A DNA stretch of 49,264 nucleotides from the NCBI GenBank assembly GCA_019634695.1, contig JAHCAW010000028.1, positions 1-49,264 on the forward strand, in the 5' to 3' direction. Both the position numbers and the translations under genes were made by a program. The DNA is from Candidatus Sumerlaeia bacterium (GTDB taxonomy: Bacteria; Sumerlaeota; Sumerlaeia; SLMS01; JAHLLQ01). The notes under the pieces were generated by a model, which had not been told where the DNA came from, made no database searches, and was given only the letters and a program-made list of their open reading frames with translations. Below, piece after piece: positions 9,701-17,862 of this stretch. Position 1 is the first letter of the stretch. Every line of letters begins with the position of its first letter.

Positions 9701-11569
9701 GTGCCGGCGGCGCCGAGTGGTCTTGCGGCGACGACAGTCAGCCAGACGCAGATCAACCTGTCGTGGACCGACAACTCGAGCAACGAGACCGGGTTCACGA
9801 TCGGCCGCAGCACCACCTCGGGTGGGCCCTACACGGACATCGCCACCGTTGGCGCCAACGTGACGACCTTCAACAACACCGGCCTCACCGCCAACACGAC
9901 GTACTACTTCGTCGTGCGGGCTACGAACACCGGCGGTGCCTCGGCCAACTCGGCGCAGGCCAGCGCGACGACGCTGCCGAATCCGCCGGCAGCCCCGAGT
10001 GGTCTTGCCGCGACGACGGTCAGCCAGACGCAGGTCAACCTGTCGTGGACCGACAACTCGAACAACGAGACCGGCTTTATCATCGGCCGCAGTACCACCT
10101 CGGGCGGGCCGTACACCGACATCGCCACGGTCGGCGCCAATGTGACGACCTTCAACAACACCGGCCTCACCGCCAACACGACGTACTACTACGTCGTGCG
10201 CGCGACGAACACCGGTGGTGCCTCGGCCAACTCGGCGCAGGCCAGCGCGACGACGCTGCCGAATCCTCCGGCGGCCCCGAGTGGTCTTGCCGCGACGACG
10301 GTCAGCCAGACGCAGATCAACCTGTCGTGGACCGACAACTCGAACAACGAGACCGGCTTCATCATCGGCCGCAGCACCACCTCGGGCGGGCCGTACACCG
10401 ACATCGCCACGGTCGGCGCCAATGTGACGACCTTCAACAACACCGGCCTGACGGCGGGCACGACCTACTACTACGTCGTGCGGGCAACCAACACGGGCGG
10501 CTCTTCGGCGAACTCGAACCAGGCCAGCGCCACGACTCAACCTGCGAACCCGCACACGGCCGTCGAGACCTTCGAAGGCTACAGCGCGGGAACGACCGTC
10601 ATGTTCCGGAATCCGACCTTCTCCGGCAGCACGACCGGCGTTGCCAGCGGCAACACGGCGCTGACCTCGACCGAGGAGGCCAACGGAGTGCTTGATCCGG
10701 CGGCCGGCTCGATCGGCACTGTCAGCAACAAGGTCTCCTGGTCCTGGACAACAGCGGGCAGCGGCTTCATCCGTCTGACGACGGCGGGTGCGGCGAATCG
10801 CCCGAATCCGGCGCTCGACCTGACAAAGGGTGTATCGCTCTACGTCAAGCTCCCGGCCGGCCAGCTCGACATCGGCATCCTGGTGCGCGAGACCGGCGGC
10901 AGCGGCCCCATCGGTGCCAATGCCGGCACGTCCGGCGCCATCGAGCGCAGCGCGAACTCGATCCGTGTCAACTCCTCCGGCGACTGGCAGTACCTGCACT
11001 TCGACCTGCCGAACATCGCCTGGACGGCCTTCACCGGCAACGGCGTGCTCAACGGCACGTGGGGTTCGCTCGAGGCGCTTGCCATCAATGCCGTCTCGGG
11101 CGACCCAACCACGGCGTTCGTCCTCTACATCGACGACATCTATCAAGGGCCGCAGCACACGCCGATCCCGACGGACATCATCCTGGACAACCCGGCCGCC
11201 AGCTTCAGCGGATCGTGGTCGTCAGGGACCTCCGCGACGGGCAAGTACGGTGCGGACTACCGCTTCTGCAACTCGGGAGCGGCGGCCACGGCAACGTACT
11301 CGTTCAACGTGCCGGCCGCGGGCCAGTGGACCGTTCAGGTCTGGTATCCGCAGGGCAGCAACCGCGCGAACAATGCGCCGCACGACGTGATCCACGCCGG
11401 CGGCACGACGACGTACAACGTCAACCAGCAGACCAACGGTGGCCAGTGGGTGACGCTGGGCACGCACACCTTCGCCTCCGGTGGCGGTCAGGTGCAGATC
11501 AAGGGTCAGGGGGCAAATCCGTCGGTCGTCATGGCCGACGCGGTGCGCTTCGTGTGGGTTGGCCCGTAA
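6725..11569 (+). CDS. Secreted amidase-like protein with inserted golvesin domain, FnIII repeats and C-terminal golvesin domain
   Basis: This 1614-residue secreted protein starts at ATG 6725 (GGAG seven bases upstream) with a basic n-region and hydrophobic signal segment. Residues about 225-290 and 480-640 together look like an N-acetylmuramoyl-L-alanine amidase (Amidase_3) fold. Candidate zinc ligands are His237 (NQSHGW), Glu260 (GITEDF) and His527 (AYHTNAF), with Glu604 (LLEGLFHD) as catalytic residue. Between these halves lies a golvesin/xanthan-lyase-like beta domain (about 295-450). Then come an FnIII domain (about 650-740), an alpha/beta domain like class I glutamine amidotransferases (about 745-990), three near-identical FnIII repeats (994-1275), a carbohydrate-binding-like beta domain and a C-terminal golvesin domain. 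Likely acts on cell walls or glycans outside the cell; catalysis is inferred. Confidence 0.8.
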   Translation: MESRGSGRRWVRRTLGVAALASVLAYHVPAHVDVANTEAARLREADLTAAFNALGDVGAEDRAETYIRSVLAVAADDQKAAPIESGSWIPAGTRLAGVEFSRPNKNGEGRKEVRVILDLPPDFVHGAYLGSSGFNDARVMRMGYEIFGPLLYSNDFDTFLLYAIDPETGEVRDIQDLLPRRKDAKVELPIETVHPLPAEKDAQAGEGVATAKNAPVIAPGAVQGSLSGKTIYLNQSHGWFDDVSFGRWRVQRGNCYGITEDFSSPEFLNLYVLPMLRNAGAKVQTVRESDHQTNMVIVDNSDLTGYAESGSWSTSSINGFKQKTTQYWTGVSVNPFNQGSGQNRLAATTTSSTPTATATWTADIPADGYYNVYASWSAFSARSSDAQYLVYHSGGVTEVRMDQKIDGYTWNLLGNFYFEVGAPVDQRKVVLTNSTNGPSGTNVSADAVRWGGGMGDLARHTNGISGRPRWEEEAVLYLQWNGFGYSGLAYTGTNDEQGGWADRPEYAKWEHSLKDGSVEDAIYIAYHTNAFQGCGSTARGLSSFRHSTATQASANLQTIVHDTAYAHIAGLWFPGWTVRSKNVTNFGENNQSSLGTGLPGFLLEGLFHDNETDATAYGDPRFRHDFARALTHGILAYFGQRDNVTLTKPPETPRNLRVISNGNGTATVSWDAPLNNTNNQFFGNAATSYRVYTSTNGFGFDNGTVVTGTSTTISGIQTNSPTYVRVAAVNAGGLSFPTETLAASNGSTQVLIVNGFDRYERALVPQETVTNAGTQLRVDPRRFQAFNYIIEHANALAPHGVRISSASNEAVIDGQVSLSNYAAVFWILGEESTTTETFSSAEQTLVTNYLAQAGKGFFVSGAEIAWDLDGWSSATTADRNFLNNVLMTDYVGDSANTYTIANAASGPLSGLGSFLFSPASGARYNAEFPDRLAAMGGATVALTYSGGNGGNAAIAFSGSSKVIVMGFPFETIGSAAVRQQLMEKALAFLVTNVPAAPSGLAATTVSQTQINLSWTDNSSNETGFTIGRSTTSGGPYTDIATVGANVTTFNNTGLTANTTYYFVVRATNTGGASANSAQASATTLPNPPAAPSGLAATTVSQTQVNLSWTDNSNNETGFIIGRSTTSGGPYTDIATVGANVTTFNNTGLTANTTYYYVVRATNTGGASANSAQASATTLPNPPAAPSGLAATTVSQTQINLSWTDNSNNETGFIIGRSTTSGGPYTDIATVGANVTTFNNTGLTAGTTYYYVVRATNTGGSSANSNQASATTQPANPHTAVETFEGYSAGTTVMFRNPTFSGSTTGVASGNTALTSTEEANGVLDPAAGSIGTVSNKVSWSWTTAGSGFIRLTTAGAANRPNPALDLTKGVSLYVKLPAGQLDIGILVRETGGSGPIGANAGTSGAIERSANSIRVNSSGDWQYLHFDLPNIAWTAFTGNGVLNGTWGSLEALAINAVSGDPTTAFVLYIDDIYQGPQHTPIPTDIILDNPAASFSGSWSSGTSATGKYGADYRFCNSGAAATATYSFNVPAAGQWTVQVWYPQGSNRANNAPHDVIHAGGTTTYNVNQQTNGGQWVTLGTHTFASGGGQVQIKGQGANPSVVMADAVRFVWVGP
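9704..10549 (+). repeat. Three tandem 282-bp fibronectin III-encoding repeats
   Basis: Units start at 9704, 9986 and 10268 with an exact period of 282 bases (94 codons), each beginning PAAPSGLAATTVSQTQ. Nucleotide differences between units are few and mostly synonymous, and units two and three are the closest pair. This implies recent duplication or ongoing homogenisation. The repeats form a spacer of FnIII domains between the enzymatic and the C-terminal binding parts of the secreted protein. Confidence 0.95.
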
Positions 11570-11868
11570 CGCCGCCATACCTCGCCGCATCTCACCCGTG
11601 CCTCGGCCCGGATCGTCCACAACGATCCGGGCCGAGGTTCTTCTTGTATCGAGCCGCGACGGCCGGATGAGCGGTGTGGACATCTGGGCTATTGGAACTT
11701 GCACACCGCATTGTGAAGTCGCTTCACGGGCTGTCCGCGAAGCCGGTGCGGTTTCTACGTTCACGAAGTTGACGCATCTTGCTTCATGCCCGATCAACTG
11801 TCTCCAAGTGGTCGCGCGGGTCGCTGCCCGGAGGGGGACGGAGGCAGCCAACGACATTGGGGGTTCGC
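11570..11868. other. Intergenic region between two secreted-protein genes
   Basis: These 299 bases hold the terminator of the upstream gene (11601-11645), a small inverted repeat GTGAAG-TCG-CTTCAC at 11713-11727, and a possible weak promoter (TTGACG at 11769-11774, GATCAA at 11792-11797, 17 bases apart). The rest shows no recognisable feature. Confidence 0.4.
11601..11645 (+). terminator. Strong intrinsic terminator
   Basis: A perfect 16-base-pair stem (11601-11616 with 11622-11637) with loop CCACA is followed by TTCTTCTT. It lies 32 bases after the stop codon of the large secreted amidase-like gene. Confidence 0.85.
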
Positions 11869-13326
11869 ATGAGTTGTACACGAGACACGATGGTGCGACA
11901 CAGGACGTGCTGGAATCTGTTGGTGCTCGGCGCAGCCGGGGCGCTGATGGCATTGCCCGCGAGCGAGGCGCATGCTCAGGCGTTCGGCTTCGGGACGGCC
12001 GGACTTCTGCATGACAACGCGGCAATCGATACCGGCGATGACGAGTTCCCGGTCATCGTTACCGACGGCTCAGGGACCTGGATCTCCGTCTGGGAGTCGA
12101 CGGACCCCCTCGGGGGTTCGCTCGGGGCGGACTCGGACATTCTGTTTGTGCGCTCGACGAACAATGGAGCCACATGGAGTGCGCCCGCCGCTCTCAACAC
12201 GAACGCCGTCGGCGATGCCGGCGATGACCAGCGGCCGCATCTCGCCACCGACGGCGCCGGCAACTGGGTGGCCGTGTGGTACTCAGACGACCCGCTCGGC
12301 GGTTCTCTCGGAACGGACACCGACATCCTCGTCGCGCGTTCGTCCGACAACGGTCTCTCTTGGTCGGCACCCATGGCGTTGAGCAGCAATGCCACAAGCG
12401 ATTCGGGCAACGACTTCTTTCCCCAGATTGCCACGGATGGTTCAGGCACCTGGGTTGCGGCATGGGTGTCGACGGATTCGCTCAGTGGCACGATCGGAAC
12501 CGATGCCGACATTCTCTTCGCCCGCTCGACGGACAACGGCGAGAACTGGACTGCTCCGGCGCCGCTGAATACCAACGCCGCCACCGATTCGGGCGCTGAC
12601 CAGTTGCCGCGCCTCGCCGTCAGCGCAACGGGCACATGGATCGCCGTCTGGCGTTCCGACGATTCGCTTGCCGGCACCATCGGCACCGACACCGACATCC
12701 TGATGGCGCGTTCGACGGACAGCGGAGGCACCTGGAGCGCGCCGCAGGCGCTCAACCCGGGTGCCGGGAGCGATTCAGCCAGCGACACGAGTCCGTGTAT
12801 CACGACCGACGGTGCGGGAAACTGGATCGCCCTCTGGGTCAGCAGCCAAAGCTTCGTTTTCATGCCACCCAATACGGTCATCTTCTACCGGATCAAGGGG
12901 GCCCGCTCCATCAACGATGGCGCCACATGGGCGGCAACGGCCGACCTGCACGAGTTCCCCTCGGATGCGTTCAAATCGGCACCGTCGATCGTCACGGACG
13001 GCTCGGGTACCTGGCTGGCGGCGTGGGAATCCGATGACACGCTGGGCGGGACCTTGGGAGAAACGAGGAATATCCTCGTATCGCGGTCGTCGAACAATGG
13101 AGCTAGCTGGACCGCCCCGGCGGCCCTTAACACGAACGCCCCAACGCCAACAGGCAACAACGGGCGGCCCCACATGGCCACCGATGGCGCCGGCACCTGG
13201 ATGGCTGTGTGGCAGTCAACTGACACGTTTGGCGATACGATAGGCTTCGACGAGGACATCCTGTTTGCCGTCAGCACGACGGCGCACCTGCCAGAGAGCA
13301 GTCTTGCCGATTGGTCGCTTTACTGA
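11869..13326 (+). CDS. Secreted sialidase-like (BNR-repeat) beta-propeller protein
   Basis: This is an exported 485-residue protein built of about seven repeats of 60-70 residues. Each contains a variant of DGSGTW(I/V)AVW, often followed by GG(S/T)LG.D.DIL and a BNR/Asp-box-like segment such as STNNGATWSAP. This is the pattern of sialidase-type six- or seven-bladed propellers. The signal peptide is best from the in-frame ATG at 11890 (LLVLGAAGALMALPASEAHAQA). ATG 11869 is annotated because it follows a run of G at a reasonable spacing. No catalytic Arg triad or Tyr/Glu of true sialidases is evident, so a binding or structural role is as likely as hydrolysis. The last two codons overlap the convergent DUF4405 gene by seven bases. 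Confidence 0.75.
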   Translation: MSCTRDTMVRHRTCWNLLVLGAAGALMALPASEAHAQAFGFGTAGLLHDNAAIDTGDDEFPVIVTDGSGTWISVWESTDPLGGSLGADSDILFVRSTNNGATWSAPAALNTNAVGDAGDDQRPHLATDGAGNWVAVWYSDDPLGGSLGTDTDILVARSSDNGLSWSAPMALSSNATSDSGNDFFPQIATDGSGTWVAAWVSTDSLSGTIGTDADILFARSTDNGENWTAPAPLNTNAATDSGADQLPRLAVSATGTWIAVWRSDDSLAGTIGTDTDILMARSTDSGGTWSAPQALNPGAGSDSASDTSPCITTDGAGNWIALWVSSQSFVFMPPNTVIFYRIKGARSINDGATWAATADLHEFPSDAFKSAPSIVTDGSGTWLAAWESDDTLGGTLGETRNILVSRSSNNGASWTAPAALNTNAPTPTGNNGRPHMATDGAGTWMAVWQSTDTFGDTIGFDEDILFAVSTTAHLPESSLADWSLY

Positions 13327-13841
13327 GCGGTTCGTGCGCTCGAACTCGGAGTACTGGACGGGGTCGGCGCCAAGGGGCCTTGCCCGCGGCGCAAGCCCCG
13401 CCCGGTTCCTCGCCCTTCTCCGCGGCCGTCGCGTGCGCCGTGGCTGGCTTCCTCAACATCATCGGCCGCCGCCGGCGCGGTGCTCGAATCCGGGTGCAGC
13501 GTCAGCGGCACAAGTATCAGCGCGACAAGTACCACTGTCGCCATCGAGAAACCCACGATTCGCCACTTCCGCGCACGACCGGGCGTTCCCGTCGCAATCG
13601 CCCAGATCCATCGCCGGTGTAAGAGTGCATGCAATGCAATGGCCGACAGGAACCCGATCGCGATCCAGAAGTGCACGCCCCCCCAATCGTGCCGGGTCAG
13701 CCCCAGGACTTCGAGGCGCGACCCGCTGCCGGCCGGCAGTGTATAGTGGATCAGCATGCCGGTTGCCCCGAGCGCGCACAGGAGTGCGAGCGCCAATCCG
13801 TCCAGCAGAAAGTACGCGTGCTTCTTTGTGAAGTGCATCAT
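13320..13841 (-). CDS. DUF4405-like small membrane protein
   Basis: The 173-residue protein has three predicted transmembrane helices (about 9-30, 50-72 and 86-107). It has a His-rich pattern around the second helix (HDWGGVHFW, ALHALLHRRW) resembling DUF4405 proteins, which look like cytochrome-b-type membrane anchors. The C-terminal third is a low-complexity Gly/Arg/Ser/Pro tail and may be weakly structured. Start ATG 13841 follows an excellent GGAGGGG site. It lies 67 bases after the hydrolase gene, so it may belong to the same transcript or have its own promoter. No partner oxidoreductase is nearby, and function is unknown. Confidence 0.65.
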   Translation of the reverse strand: MMHFTKKHAYFLLDGLALALLCALGATGMLIHYTLPAGSGSRLEVLGLTRHDWGGVHFWIAIGFLSAIALHALLHRRWIWAIATGTPGRARKWRIVGFSMATVVLVALILVPLTLHPDSSTAPAAADDVEEASHGARDGRGEGRGTGRGLRRGQGPLAPTPSSTPSSSARTAQ

Positions 13842-13908
13842 GATGCTCCCCTCCTCACCACGCGCAAGGTCGCACAGTAGGGGAGCGAATGCAATCGAAG
13901 GAAGCACT

Positions 13909-14769
13909 TCAGCGTGGGCGGCGCAGCGCCTCATCGAGCAGGGCGTGGAAGCGGTCCACTTCCTCCATCCAGGGGAAGTGGCCGCAGTGGTCGATGCCGG
14001 CGAGGTGAACCTCGGGAAAGAGATCGGCGTACTGGTGGGCCACATACTCGGGAATGGGGTCATCCTTGCCGTAGATCACCGTGCAGGGACAGCGAAGGCG
14101 CCGCAGTCCCTGCTCCCAGTAAGGGTCGGCGTACCAGCCCTCCAACTGGCGCAACACCGCCTCGCGGATATGCGGGTCAAGGAATGCAAGACCGGGTTTC
14201 CCTTCACGATGGCGCGGCGAGAAGTACGAGGCGACCGCGATGTTCGCGCGCCGCACGAGCAGGGGAGCGGCCTCTTCGCGGCTGTGCGCTTTGGCCGCCT
14301 GGAACTTCAGGTGATCGAACTCCTCGCGCAGATCGTGCGGCAGGCGGGCGCGGATTTCGTCGTTGAACTGCTTGCGCCATCCGCTGCGCGGGCCGATCGG
14401 GCAGACGAGAATCAGGCGCTCGATAACCTCGGGATGTTGCGAGGCGTAGATCGTGGTCAGCAGCCCACCCCACGAGTGTCCCAGGATGCCGATGCGGCCG
14501 GCGCCAAGGTGATCGCGCACGGCCTCGACGTCCTCGGCGAAGGCCTGAATCGTGAAGGGCCCGTCGCTGGGCGAGCCCTGGCTGCCGCGCTGGATGAAAC
14601 CGACCGCCTTGTAGCCCGCATCGGCGAGTTGGCGTGCAAGGAACTTGAACAGGTAGTCCGTTCCGCCGGGCCCACCGTGGACGAGGATCATCGGCGTGCC
14701 ATCGGCCTCGGCTTCGCGCACGCGCAGCGAGGCTCCGATGCTTGGAACAGAATAGGTGCGACTGTGCAT
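13909..14769 (-). CDS. Alpha/beta hydrolase, prolyl-aminopeptidase-like
   Basis: This 286-residue cytoplasmic alpha/beta hydrolase belongs to the S33-like group. Residues 29-35 carry VHGGPGG, the oxyanion-hole motif typical of proline iminopeptidases. GHSWGG (about residues 97-102) holds the nucleophilic Ser, an Asp lies in IYGKDDPIPEY, and the terminal catalytic His is in HCGHFPWMEE. The start follows GAGGA at about ten bases. The gene lies 12 bases after the truncated YhcG gene. Substrate may be a peptide, an ester or a lactone; the motif alone cannot distinguish proline iminopeptidase from other hydrolases. Confidence 0.85.
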   Translation of the reverse strand: MHSRTYSVPSIGASLRVREAEADGTPMILVHGGPGGTDYLFKFLARQLADAGYKAVGFIQRGSQGSPSDGPFTIQAFAEDVEAVRDHLGAGRIGILGHSWGGLLTTIYASQHPEVIERLILVCPIGPRSGWRKQFNDEIRARLPHDLREEFDHLKFQAAKAHSREEAAPLLVRRANIAVASYFSPRHREGKPGLAFLDPHIREAVLRQLEGWYADPYWEQGLRRLRCPCTVIYGKDDPIPEYVAHQYADLFPEVHLAGIDHCGHFPWMEEVDRFHALLDEALRRPR

Positions 14770-14781
14770 GGCGGCGATTCC

Positions 14782-15510
14782 TCAGTAAGACTGTGCCCGG
14801 TGGCGTTCCTCGAGTCCGAAGAATTCGAGAACGTGGGGCTCCTTGAGCAACTCCTCTAGGCGCGTAACCCGGTGGCCCTCCTCGGCCAAGCGCCGGATGC
14901 CGTCCTTGTCGCGGCTCAGCGCCAGGCGCTCGTATAGAGCCGAGGCTTTCTGGCGCCTGAGCTCGGGCACCGACCACCCTTCGCGTGCGGCCTCGATCTC
15001 ATAGAAGCGACGTTCGGCTGGGTCCTTGACCGAGAGCAGCAGGACGTAGTGGGTCCAGCTCAGTGGAAACGAGGGACCCGGTATCGGTGCGATGGAGTCG
15101 GAAGCGGCCGCGGATTTGCCAGCAGGCTGCTGGCGTTTTCCGGGCAGCGCCAATTTGCCAGTAGGCTGCTGGCAAATCTCGGCGACGCGGTCCTTCCAGA
15201 GGAGGAAGAACGAGCGCATGTTCTGAAGGTTGCTTCTCGAGATACCCCGACCGCACTCCGCCGTCAGGCGCTCGGACAGTTCCTTGAGCAGCTCGCTGCC
15301 GTAGGCGGCCCGTCGCTTGCCCTTCTGTTCGTGCTCGACAATCCGGCGGCCGATCTCGACGTTCGTCAGCACTTGCAACGTGTTGACGGTCGAGGCCGCC
15401 GCGCGGCGGGCCTGCTCGACCAGTGTGCGAATCTCGCGTACCAACGGAGCCAAGTCGCCGACTGGGGCGACGGCAGCCGCCGCCTTGCGGGTAGTGGCCT
15501 TCTTTGGCAT
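14782..15510 (-). CDS. YhcG/DUF1016 N-terminal domain protein lacking the PDDEXK nuclease
   Basis: The 242-residue protein matches the N-terminal DUF1016 domain of YhcG-type PDDEXK nucleases: NVEIGRRIVEHEQKG, YGSELLKELSERLT, FPLSWTHYVLLLSV, RRFYEIEAAREGWSVPELRRQ and a final LLKEPHVLEFFGL. Complete family members continue from that last motif for roughly 120-150 more residues, forming the nuclease domain. Here a stop follows eight codons later and the hydrolase gene begins 12 bases on, so the catalytic half is absent. A linker at about residues 110-135 contains two palindromic repeats. ATG 15510 is chosen for its AAGGAG site, which overlaps the helicase stop region; the frame extends upstream into the helicase gene. 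Confidence 0.8.
   Translation of the reverse strand: MPKKATTRKAAAAVAPVGDLAPLVREIRTLVEQARRAAASTVNTLQVLTNVEIGRRIVEHEQKGKRRAAYGSELLKELSERLTAECGRGISRSNLQNMRSFFLLWKDRVAEICQQPTGKLALPGKRQQPAGKSAAASDSIAPIPGPSFPLSWTHYVLLLSVKDPAERRFYEIEAAREGWSVPELRRQKASALYERLALSRDKDGIRRLAEEGHRVTRLEELLKEPHVLEFFGLEERHRAQSY
15114..15177. repeat. Two palindromic repeats inside the YhcG-like coding sequence
   Basis: ATTTGCCAGCAGGCTGCTGGC (15114-15134) recurs at 15153-15173 with one change, a 39-base (13-codon) period. Each unit is itself an inverted repeat (GCCAGCA, spacer GGC, TGCTGGC), and the second is extended by flanking ATTTGCCAG/CTGGCAAAT. In the protein they read QQPTGK and QQPAGK within a disordered-looking linker. 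Confidence 0.8.
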
Positions 15511-15523
15511 GTTCGCGGTCTCC

Positions 15524-17851
15524 TTACTTTTCAAGTAGATCGCGCAGCAACGCCGCGGCAGCCGACTTCGCGCCGGGGCCGCTGGCAAGTTCCGGCCCCA
15601 CGCAGGCCGGGCAACCGGACGTGCAGCCACAACGGCTGGCCGCATCCAGCGACGCGCGGTGAATGCGCGCCTCCATGCCGAACAGCCGGCGCGCCAATCC
15701 GATTCCGCCCGGGAACCGATCCCAGACGATCACCGTCGGGCGTTGGTCGTGCGGCGAGCGCAGCATCGCCGAGACCCCGATGTCGCGCGGGTCGCACATG
15801 ACATGGATCGGCACCGTGTTGCGCAGCAGATGCGCGAGCCCTTGCAAGGCCGCCGACAACTCGATGCCGCGTGCCTTGTAGTCGGCAGCGAGGTCCTCGC
15901 GGAACGTCAGCCACATGGCCTCGGTCTGGATCTCGAGCTGGGGCACCGAGACGTCGCCGTAGCCGACCGACTCGTGGGTCTCGAACTTCACCTTCTTGAA
16001 CTTCGCGACGACCGTCGCAACGGAGACATCGCCGAAGCGGCGCGCCTCGAGCACACTGCCCGCCCGCGTCGGCTGGATCTCCTGATCCACGGAAAGCACC
16101 TGGATGTTCGAGCTCGCCTCCGCGTCGGTGTAGTAGTCCACATCCTTCTGGCGCACATAGGCCGTGCGGCGGTCCCACTCGAGGCGCTCGACGTAGTACG
16201 GCACCGCGTTGTGGATGTAGATGGCGTGCGTGTGGATCAGAAAGGGCGCCGCGTTGTAGTCCACCTCGCCCAGCACGCGGTTGGCGTTGCCGGTGTCGAG
16301 GACGACGAAGTTCTGGTTCACGCCGGTGCGCAGGCTGACGTTCTCGGCCGGATAGGCATCCGACGCGTAGTGCCATCGCCCGCCGCTGTGGCGCGCGATG
16401 CGTTCGTCCTCGAGCATCTGGAGCACGGGTCGCGGGTCCGTGCCGCCGAAGGACTCCCCATCCGTGAAGGGCAACTCGAACGTGCCGCACTTCAGATGCG
16501 ACGCGAGGATGGCAAGGTTGTCGGGATTGACGATGCCCTGTTCGGGCGAACCGGCGAAGAAGTACTCGGGATGCGCCATCAGGAATTGGTCGATGGGCGA
16601 GTTGCTGCCGACGTAGACGGCAAGCGAAGGTGTCGCCTTGCGTCCTGCGCGCCCGGCCTGCTGCCACGCGCTGGCGATGGTTCCCGGATAGCCCGCAAGG
16701 ATCGAGACGTCCAGTCCACCGATGTCCACGCCAAGCTCGAGCGCGTTCGTCGAAACGACGCCCAACAGGTGGCCGCTCTTGATGCCCTGCTCGATGCGGC
16801 GACGCTCCGTCGGCAGGTAACCCGAGCGATACCCGGCGATGCGGTCCGGGTCGCGATGCAGGCGTGCCATGAATCGCTTGAGGTAGGTGGTCATCACTTC
16901 GACCTGCACGCGCGAGGAGCCGAAGATGATGGTCTGGCGGCCTCGGGCGATGAAGCGCGAGGCGAGTCGCGTGGCCTCCAGGCGCACGGACTTGCGCACG
17001 TTCAGCTCCTTGTTGATGACGGGGGGATTGTAGAAAACGAACGTGCGCTCGCCGCGGGGCGCGCCGCTTTGGTCGACGAGTGCGAAGTCGCGGCCCGTCA
17101 GGTCGCGCGCCAGTTCGCACGGATTCGCGATCGTGGCCGAGCAGCACACGAAGGTCGGGCGCGTGCCGTAGAAGCGACAGAGTCGATCGAAGCGCCTCAG
17201 CACGTTGGCCAGGTGACTGCCGAAGACGCCGCGATACTGGTGCAACTCGTCGATGACCACCAGCCGCAGGTTCTCGAACAGCTTGATCCATCCCGTGTGA
17301 TGCGGCAGGATGCCGCAGTGCAGCATGTCGGGGTTGGTGACGATGATGTGGCCGGCGTCGCGCAGGGCGCGGCGCGTGGCCGGGGGCGTGTCGCCGTCGT
17401 AGGTATAGACGCGGATGTCGCGCCCGCAGTCGCTCGTCAGGCCGTGGAGTTCCCGGTACTGGTCGTGACTCAGTGCCTTGGTGGGGAACAGGTAGAGAGC
17501 GCGCGCGTTCTGGTCCTGGAGAATCTGCTGCACAACCGGGACGTTGTAGCACAGAGTCTTGCCCGAGGCGGTGGGCGTCACGACGACGACGTCGCGGCCG
17601 GCGAGGGCCGCGTCGATGGCCTCGGCCTGATGGGAGTAGGGCCGCTCGAGTCCGCGAGCCGCCAGCGCGGCGCGCAGTTCCGGCGCCATCGTCGCGGGCC
17701 ATTCGCCGAAGCGGGCCGCTTGGGCCGGTTGACGCTCGACATGGACAATGCGCGCGGCCAGCGAGGGATGGTGCAGGAATTCCTCAATGAGTGCTTCGAG
17801 GGGCCGGGTCTCGCGACCGGATTCGGGAGGCGGGGCAGGGGAGGGGGGCAC
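15524..17851 (-). CDS. MrfA/YprA-type DEAD/DEAH helicase with C-terminal DUF1998 (MZB) zinc domain
   Basis: This 775-residue superfamily 2 helicase has TPTASGKT (Walker A, residues 92-99), FPTKALSHDQ, NPDMLHCGIL, VVIDELHQYRGVFGSH (motif II as DELH), CSATI, IIFGSSRVQVE, STNALELGVDIG and AWQQAGRAGR. The C-terminal part has CDPRDIGV and a cysteine cluster CGCTSGCPACVG, the zinc site of the MZB/DUF1998 domain. In the family, B. subtilis MrfA works in mitomycin-damage repair as a 3'-5' DNA helicase; a DNA repair role here is inferred. The start is GTG 17851, since an in-frame TAG lies just upstream and no ATG is available before residue 55. It ends 13 bases before the YhcG-like gene. Confidence 0.9.
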   Translation of the reverse strand: MPPSPAPPPESGRETRPLEALIEEFLHHPSLAARIVHVERQPAQAARFGEWPATMAPELRAALAARGLERPYSHQAEAIDAALAGRDVVVVTPTASGKTLCYNVPVVQQILQDQNARALYLFPTKALSHDQYRELHGLTSDCGRDIRVYTYDGDTPPATRRALRDAGHIIVTNPDMLHCGILPHHTGWIKLFENLRLVVIDELHQYRGVFGSHLANVLRRFDRLCRFYGTRPTFVCCSATIANPCELARDLTGRDFALVDQSGAPRGERTFVFYNPPVINKELNVRKSVRLEATRLASRFIARGRQTIIFGSSRVQVEVMTTYLKRFMARLHRDPDRIAGYRSGYLPTERRRIEQGIKSGHLLGVVSTNALELGVDIGGLDVSILAGYPGTIASAWQQAGRAGRKATPSLAVYVGSNSPIDQFLMAHPEYFFAGSPEQGIVNPDNLAILASHLKCGTFELPFTDGESFGGTDPRPVLQMLEDERIARHSGGRWHYASDAYPAENVSLRTGVNQNFVVLDTGNANRVLGEVDYNAAPFLIHTHAIYIHNAVPYYVERLEWDRRTAYVRQKDVDYYTDAEASSNIQVLSVDQEIQPTRAGSVLEARRFGDVSVATVVAKFKKVKFETHESVGYGDVSVPQLEIQTEAMWLTFREDLAADYKARGIELSAALQGLAHLLRNTVPIHVMCDPRDIGVSAMLRSPHDQRPTVIVWDRFPGGIGLARRLFGMEARIHRASLDAASRCGCTSGCPACVGPELASGPGAKSAAAALLRDLLEK

Positions 17852-17862
17852 GGGGAGGGCCT

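Noticed and set aside
6767..11158. A 1463-codon open frame on the minus strand opposite the large secreted protein
   Set aside because: It lies fully antisense to a convincing multidomain protein, has no recognisable domain and is Arg/Val/Gly-rich. Long antisense frames are expected when GC-rich codon bias removes stops.
13320..13326. Overlap of the sialidase-like and DUF4405 genes as a sign of a wrong frame
   Set aside because: Both genes have sound starts and domains; a seven-base tail-to-tail overlap is ordinary in compact genomes.
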